Positions 57,669 through 64,000 of a stretch of 64,000 nt of DNA are shown piece by piece. Position 1 is the stretch's first letter. Every line of letters begins with the position of its first letter. This stretch comes from Cylindrobasidium torrendii FP15055 ss-10. Its lineage: Eukaryota > Basidiomycota > Agaricomycetes > Agaricales > Physalacriaceae. The position numbers and the translations under genes were made by a program. The stretch is from positions 248,001-312,000 of the forward strand of contig KN880434.1 in assembly GCA_000934385.1 (NCBI GenBank). The letters are read 5' to 3'. A model generated the notes under the pieces. The model searched no databases and was not told where the DNA came from. It saw only the letters and a program-made list of their open reading frames with translations.

Positions 57669-59805
57669 TCATATGTCGCGGCGCAGTCTCCCATTCTTCT
57701 CGTCCTCGAGGTACTGCCCGATTGCAATGATATCCTGCCCGGCCCGTCTGAGATACCCAGATAGAACAGCCCTATCCGCTGAAGGCAACAGAACAGCGAG
57801 CTTGTCCAATTGTCGCTCGTGATCCGGGCCCAGCTTGGGATTGCTGCTAGATGAGCTTGTTCTTGGAGGCAAGGCTGGTGGAATAGAAGATGCCGCGCGG
57901 GGCTGGCGCTGTCCTGGACCCTCTGTATCCGACGTCGGTGCCATCATTGCCACCAGGGAGCCATGTCCGTGAGACTGTCCTCCGTGCCCATGGTCCGACT
58001 TTGAGGTCTCCCAGTCCGTTTCGCTGCCGCGCCTGGACGCAGCAACCGAAATGGTCTGAGTGCGACTCATGCGCTTCCAGCCACCCGGCGGACGAGGTCC
58101 TCCAGGAATTGACGGTGTCGCCATCGGTCTCTTCACAAGGACAGCTCGCGGGGTATGTTGTGGTTGCAACGGCGGGAGGCTAGCAAGGCTCGACGGGCTG
58201 ACAACTTTCTTGGACGTACTTCCCCGTCGACCCAAGGAAGCAAAGAACCCTGTTTTTTGCGCAGGGGATGCCCGTGAAGGAAGGGCTGGATACGGTAGAA
58301 CCATGGCACTTGGGGTGTTTAACGGTGTCGAATGGGCAGAGGACGATGGGCCGAGATCGGTGGCAACCGCAGCGTCCGGTCGCATGGGAAAGGTGACCTC
58401 GCTGCCACCACTGACATTCCTTGGATGAGGCGCAAAGGCCCTGGTGCTGGGGACACTTGGGCTGCCTACGGAAACGGGTGACGAGCGCGACCGGTCGCGC
58501 GCCTCGAATAGCCAGTCACCGAGTCCGCAGTCGTGCACATACAGCTCATTGATTTTCTGGGTGTATAGTTTGCATCGGTCGATAGAGTTTAGTTTAGGTG
58601 CACCACTGCCGGGGATCGGATGGAGTTCTGGGCAATACATTGCGGCTGGGTACAGCGTCTTGATTTTGTGGAGTGGCGGCCGATGACTGGGGGCGAAATG
58701 TGCCGTCGAAGGGGGACCCAGCCGATTGTAAGGCGCAGGGGGCGGAGAGGATGATGTTGAAGACAAAGACGACGTCCGCGACAGGGACATGCGCTTTAGT
58801 CCACGGGTCAGACTGTCGCGCAGACTCTTTGGCGGCGGCGACGGGGTTTCCGAGACTTCATCGCGATCGCTGTCTGAGCTCGACAGTTCGCCTGAGAAAC
58901 GCTTCTTGGACGGTGGCAGAGGGGGAGGAGGAGATGATTCAGGAAGGCTTGTATTGCGCGGAGGAGGTTGGATGATAGTGACCAACGGCGGGGAAGGTGG
59001 CCGCACAACCACAGGACTCGATGATGTGCTTTCAAATTGGGAGCGCTCGACGACCGTGGGTGCGAACGCGCCTTGACGGACATGGTCAGAATGAGGAGAA
59101 CTACCGAATTCGTCAGCCACAATCTACTTGCACTAATGCCACTCACGGTGTCCGGCGCGCTAATACAGCCTCAACGCTGGGAGGCAATTGCAGCGCCTGG
59201 CGCACTGCCTCTAATTGCGCGCGCTTCTCACGATCCAGGCCAGGCGGGGTAGGTAGTGGTCCAGCAGTGGAATGTAGCCCAGGTCGATAGTTAATGTACG
59301 ATCCAGGGTCCTGGGGTGAGAAGGTGCCGACGACAACAGGCGCAGCAACTGGTTTCCCAATTTCTTTGCTTTGGCCAACCTCCGGGGTGGTCACGCTTTG
59401 CCCTGTCGACCGGCGTTTGGGCTCGAGCGTCGGCCGCTTCGGGATGTCCTCAGGCTCCTCTGTCGCATGGGATTTGGACCGATTATGCTTGTAGCTGCCG
59501 TCGGGAGCAGCGACAAGGGCGACGTCTGTCCCTGCGGTGGGTACAATAGACAACTTCCGGCGCACCTCCGCGCCGGATCCAGAGGCCATTCGCCGGTTTG
59601 CCTTCGGAGACGCCGGGGGTGATCCAGTAGAGTATTCGCTGTCACTTGAGGAGTAGGCCGAAGATGAGGAGGAGGATGGCCGTCGAGAGCGAGCCACGGG
59701 GACAGGCTTTGGAAAGGTTCCCTGGTCGGCCAGGTTGCTCCCGTAGTAAGAAAGAAGGGCCTCTGTGTCGCTGCGTTCGACCGCGGGCCGTCGTACGTGG
59801 GCCAT
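57669..59805 (-). CDS. Conserved fungal protein with a C-terminal CUE-like domain
   Basis: Largely disordered, about 700 residues. Starting MAHVRRPAVERSDTEALLSY, it has Ser-rich segments, a conserved patch SYINYRPGLHSTAGPLPTPP leading to LEAVRQALQLPPSVEAVLAR, then after one intron a Pro/Ser region and a second conserved patch IKTLYPAAMYCPELHPIPGS ... RCKLYTQKINELYVHDCGLG DWLFEAR. The C terminus, RQLDKLAVLLPSADRAVLSG YLRRAGQDIIAIGQYLEDE, resembles a CUE (ubiquitin-binding) three-helix fold. An ATG at 59844 would add 13 residues. Function unknown. Confidence 0.75.
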
Positions 59806-60186
59806 CGCCTTTATAGTGCCTAACGCGATGGTGGCTCTGACCAAACAGTGCTGTCGATCAATTGTTTAGGGTTGCACGCATGTGACGGAGTTCACACACT
59901 TGTTCCTGTTTGCAAGGTGCAAGTCTAATCTAGTGAATGATTGGAAGCAGGCGAAAGCAAGCCGTCGCTCCAAACATCACGCTTCAAGCTCAAGCTCAAG
60001 GTCCACAAATCCATTTCAAGGGCTCAAGTAGATAAAGAAAATAGCTAGTGATATAGACCTCCCTCGCACTAAACCAAGTTGAAACGGACGGCATGGGTAT
60101 TCGCATACTAATTATCGATAACATTACATCGAAAACAAGAGATCGATACAAGCAGAGAAGAAGAAGGCCAGAAAAGAGGATGCGCA
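59806..60186. other. Intergenic region between the CUE-like gene and KCS1
   Basis: 381 bp containing a small run of CAAGCT-type repeats near 59985-60000. No gene recognised; it should hold the CUE-like promoter and the KCS1 3' end. Confidence 0.35.
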
Positions 60187-63001
60187 CTACGTCGACAGGT
60201 AACCCAGATCGTCCCCATGCTCGCCGAAAATCTCGTCAAACACTTCCCGTCCGTCCACGGCCAATGGAGGAAGCTCTCCCTTCCTCTTGACCCGCTCCTC
60301 GTTCCACACGTCTTCCAACGCACTTGCCAGACTCCGCAAACCGAAGAGGAAGCCCCGGTCAGGCTGCTCAGGATAGTGTGGGGGAAACCGCGCATAGATC
60401 AGCCCAGTCTCGTCGTCTACTTCAGCCTTATACCCGGTTGATGATGAACTCTTCACATGCGGAGGCATGTCCCGAGTCGAAGGTGGGTAGGCTAGCCAGT
60501 CGTTTCCAGTGGTCGTGTGAGCAAAATCTACAATCCGCACGTTGATCTCCCCACGCGACCGTGGCACTTGAAGTAAACGCTCGCTTGCCGTCCGTCGCAA
60601 TGACGGCCGACCATCTCGATGCCTCTCCGTGCTCTCCGACCGCTTGCTAGAGGAGACCACAGGCGTCGCCGAAGCCCTGAAGGCATCCTGAGCCTCAGAA
60701 TCGCCGTCGTAGATGAGCAGCAGACTACAGCCATAGAACCGGAAGCCGCGCAATCGATTGATGATCCTGGCAAGGCCATAAAGTTTCTGGAGGAGGACAG
60801 GGATCTGGTGCGCCAGTAATCGTCCGCCGTCATGGATGAATGAAGCGATAGTCGATGCAAACTGCGCGGTCTGCAACTCACGCCCGGCGTACTTGTCTTG
60901 CATCTCATACGCCTGCGTTACCGAGTTCCACTTCTGCATCCCACACATCCGCACGCCCAGCGACCGACTCGTCGTACGGTCACACTTTTTGCGCTGACTT
61001 TTCTTCTTGGCTGGAGTGGCGTCCATCCCATACTGGCGCGTCCCCATCTTGAGATCCATAACACATGGGTGTTTATGTCGTCCAGTCAGATCCTCCATCA
61101 GGATAAAGTGGTCCTGCCGTGTCGTGGGCTGTCGATGATGCATTCTAGGAAGGCTTCGCGAGCGGCTACGCCTTGGGGGCTCGTCGCACCCGTCAAGATT
61201 AAACATCATGGCCTCCCTTTCCAATGCCTCCAACTTTTCTGGCGTTGCGATCATCGTCTCGCTTTGAACACGTCGGATGGGTTGCGCACTCTCCAATCGT
61301 ACACGGTCAACATGGCTGAGTAACTTGCGTGGCCGGCGGCGGCGTGGTCCAGGTATCGGAGAACCATCCTCTCCATATTCTACATCCGCCTCGTCGTCTG
61401 CCTCGTCCTCGGTAGCACCAGCCCAACGTCCTCCTGTTCGCCGTCGGAAACGTCTCAAGACACTGCTGAATACATGGTCTTTCAGCTTAGTGTTAACTGT
61501 AGTACTGCCGGTACCACCGAAATGGGGAGTTCGTTCCTCGTCAGAAGTCGAACTGCGTTTGCGTGGGGGTGCCTCTGCAAGCTGGGGCGGCATTGCTCGA
61601 AGCGATACTCGAGGTGAATTGGCTGGGGTCGGCGCAAGGTTGAATGGGAGGGGTTTAGGCGGAGGAATTTGCATTCCATCGTCCTTGGCTAAATCCGGAC
61701 TGGAAGTAATTCCACCTGCGAACTGCTGTCGTTGTAGCTGACGGCGCGCATAGCTTGGGACCACGCTGTGCGACACTGACCTATTTCGCCCGTGTTGAAG
61801 GAGCCACTCAGGGATGATATGTCGATTTCTGCCAAGAACGACTTCCGGCATTTCGTCGTCGGTTGACTCGGGATCGAGGTCGGGGGAAGATTTAGTCTCG
61901 AAGGTTGCATGAGCGCCGTTTGACGTCGCAGACTTGATAAATGGTGGACGAGGGGTCAAACGGGGCGGGGAAGTCGTCTTGGGTACTCTGCGATAACTGA
62001 CCAGCATAACGCCGAGATAGCGGGGAATAAAGGCAAGAAGCGGGGGTGCTTCTCGTTCGACTGCCTCATAAAAGAGGTTTTCCCGAGAAACTAAAGGCTG
62101 ATAAAGTTAGACAGTGGGCATACAAACGAGCCATGGAAAGGCACACCTTACACACAGCGCGCTTCGTGAATTTGTAAATGGCAGTATGACCACCGACTTG
62201 GTTACGAAACGGCTTGAGAGGAATATGAGGAAGGTTGAAGTCTAGGTCGTCGCTATCATAGCCACGGTCAAACTGGTCTTCTTCATCGGGGTTGTGAAAA
62301 GAAGTGGTTGAAGTGGTTGTTGTCGCAGATGCGGTCTCCCAGGTAGACTCGTCGTCGTCTGTAGACCACGGTGAAACAGTGAAAGGCGACTGAGCGACCT
62401 CGAACCGAGGGGTATGATGAGGAGAAGCCGGAGGAGCAGTCTGTCGTTCCAAGCGTCGACCTCTACTGTCCATGACTCCTTTGCGCCAATCCGCAAGCTC
62501 GGCCATCTTCATATCCCGCGCACTGGGTCGGCCCAGCGTAGGAGTAGGACGTTCCCCATCAGACGAGTCGTTGCGCTCCTTTGTCCGCATTCGCTGCTGA
62601 TGTAACGGCGCCGCTGAGCTCTTTTCCCTCCTTGCTTCACGGTCTGGCCATTCTGCTCGTTTGAAGAACTCGTATTTCTCTGCGACATCGACATTCTGGG
62701 CTAATTGGTCGGAAGACTTGGATGTCGAAGGACCAGGCTCTCCTGAATCCCTGAAGAGACGCAGCGTTGCTGCCACCTTGCGACTGGGGTTCGGATTGAC
62801 ATCATTCGAACTTTCTGAGCGCATGAGGTACGGTCGGGAGGGCGGCATCGTCATCGCTCGAGTCTGCTTGTACACTTCGGTCGTGTATCCATCGTCGTCG
62901 TCACCATTAACAATAATTTCTTCCGCTCTAGATTTGGGGCGGACCCTGGGGGTGATTGACGTAGGTGAGGCGAGTGGAAAGTGGTATTTGTGGTGTGCCA
63001 T
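60187..63001 (-). CDS. KCS1: Inositol hexakisphosphate kinase (IP6K)
   Basis: Makes the inositol pyrophosphate 5-InsP7 from InsP6; in fungi this links phosphate status, vacuoles and stress. [20 protein letters not shown] begins a long disordered N region. After the only intron the domain starts [43 protein letters not shown], and later has the family signature [14 protein letters not shown] (PxxxDxKxG), [20 protein letters not shown] and [20 protein letters not shown] with the metal-binding Asp, ending [20 protein letters not shown]. About 900 residues. Both Ser/Arg-rich inserts resemble other filamentous fungi. One intron in contrast to its intron-rich neighbours. Confidence 0.93.
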
Positions 63002-63500
63002 TAGCTGGAGAGGGAGGTGGGGAGGTGTGTCTGCACTGTTCTGGCACGAAATGTACGGTGGGAGGGAGTTGGCGGGGTAAAGGACCAATGGAGAATTAAG
63101 TGACCCAAGTGCGAAAGAAATAGCCGCACAATGACGGTCCAAGTTAAAAAGATCCCCGCCATCTCCGATCTGGGCTGCTGACTAACCACGTTCGGGAATC
63201 GGCACACGTTCTCCAACCACGTTCAACCACACGTTCTCGCTGGAGGTATTGGCCGTAAGTATTGAGTGCCAACTGGCGGCTGAAATCTTCTTCGTATCGA
63301 TCCGTGGCGTCCTTAATATCCCGTTATAACATATGTATGCATCCCACCAGTAGGAACTACGAACATGCTTGGAAGCTCGTTCACCGCAGGTTGACCGGAT
63401 CTTTTGCGCGGACCGGAACTTGGTCAGCTCAGCTTTGGTCCCATGTCGCGCTCCTTCATTTGAGCGAGAGTCGAGCGCACACCGACATCCAGCCAGCTGA
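63002..63500. other. Upstream region of KCS1 and of an unresolved plus-strand gene
   Basis: 499 bp. The minus-strand KCS1 promoter should be here. Plus-strand frames with reading potential (63262-63570) have no recognised family. Confidence 0.3.
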
Positions 63501-63953
63501 CATACTAGTACTCACCCTCCCGCTGACCATCGCCAACCGACGCCTGCCCGCACTCTGCATCCACTCCTGAATATCACGTACTACCTCGTATCTCCACCCC
63601 CAGGCCAGGTCCCAAACTCGGTGCAGGTAGATAATCCACCAGTCGACCTCGATCCGGGAAGACTGCACATGTTTGATACAGAACTCCCTCTTCGAAAGGG
63701 ATATCAAGCGCAAACAAGGCCACCACTTGCAATTGTAGCTCACGGCAGTTTGCGCCTCGCGTTCGATGTTCAATACATAGAAAATTTGACAATAGCTTCA
63801 ATGCTGGACTCTAGTGATAACCAAGAACCCTTTCTGAAGGAGGCCGTTGTTTCGGGATATGGATTGCGAGGGCGGGGTTTCCATCATGTTATAGATGCGC
63901 CGCTGGATGGGGACCCAACGGCGGACCCCCTGTATGAATATCCTCAGATCTAG
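63501..63953 (+). CDS. Hypothetical protein, 3' exon; 5' end not resolved
   Basis: An uninterrupted plus-strand frame from 63501 to a TAG at 63951-63953 encodes a segment with NITYYLVSPPPGQVPNSVQV, DNPPVDLDPGRLHMFDTELP and HGSLRLAFDVQYIENLTIAS, ending DPTADPLYEYPQI. There is no start codon in it, and the frame before it is closed by a TGA at 63498-63500, so an upstream exon is required; a candidate ATG lies near 63451. The composition looks coding. No domain or family recognised. The stop lies inside the window. Confidence 0.45.
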   Translation, partial: HTSTHPPADHRQPTPARTLHPLLNITYYLVSPPPGQVPNSVQVDNPPVDLDPGRLHMFDTELPLRKGYQAQTRPPLAIVAHGSLRLAFDVQYIENLTIASMLDSSDNQEPFLKEAVVSGYGLRGRGFHHVIDAPLDGDPTADPLYEYPQI

Positions 63954-64000
63954 TAGACAGGTCACGACAATATCGGTTAGGAAGAGAAACCGATGTTCAA

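Overview
This 64-kb window is nuclear DNA of a filamentous basidiomycete, most likely an Agaricomycete. The evidence is dense genes broken by many introns of about 45-75 nt, donors of the GTGCGT/GTACGT/GTATGT type, division-1 chitin synthase, Ytp1-like membrane protein, CUE-like and CCCH families of fungal type, and no operons, phage or plasmid genes. A Ceratobasidiaceae/Rhizoctonia-like source is a guess from gene style only. About 30 genes can be supported. Gene ends below are start codon to stop codon; splice sites were worked out by eye and a few are uncertain.

Layout. 0-12.9 kb: PKA regulatory subunit, a Ser-rich single-pass membrane protein, an intron-rich ACS-type MFS transporter, a Ytp1-like membrane protein, COQ2 and RhoGDI. 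13.2-17.7 kb: two tandem paralogues combining a coiled coil, a NYN/PIN-like domain and CCCH zinc fingers. 18-25 kb: a CDT1-like replication licensing factor, a broken alpha/beta-hydrolase remnant beside an AT-rich inverted repeat, an unrecognised small gene, a GFO/IDH/MocA oxidoreductase and a conserved protein of unknown function. 24.4-30.7 kb: proteasome region with PRE3 (beta1), RPN12, NUP82 and PRE10 (alpha7), in two divergent pairs with intergenic gaps of 108 and 128 bp. 30.9-34.7 kb: a second ACS/Dal5-like transporter divergent from a GH105 unsaturated rhamnogalacturonyl hydrolase. 34.7-37 kb: gene-poor. 37-44.5 kb: GIS2/CNBP-like zinc-knuckle protein, COQ10, chitin synthase and a GST-like protein. 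44.6-50.4 kb: NPT1, RRP41, a RING protein, a Spo12-family protein and RHEB. 51-64 kb: a Gly-rich conserved protein, an SDR, a HEI10-like RING protein, a CUE-like protein, the inositol hexakisphosphate kinase KCS1 and a partly resolved gene at the right edge.

Together the genes are mostly housekeeping: proteasome, nuclear pore, exosome, ubiquinone synthesis and use (COQ2, COQ10), NAD salvage, replication licensing and growth signalling (PKA-R, RHEB, IP6K, RhoGDI). The most unusual points are the clustered proteasome genes with a shared GACGCGTCA/CGCGTCT promoter layout, the tandem Regnase-like NYN-CCCH paralogues of which one seems to have lost acidic residues, the transporter-GH105 pair suggesting uptake of pectin fragments, two probable GC-AG introns, a start codon alone on its exon in RRP41, and an uncharacterised ~120-residue protein next to a degenerate locus.
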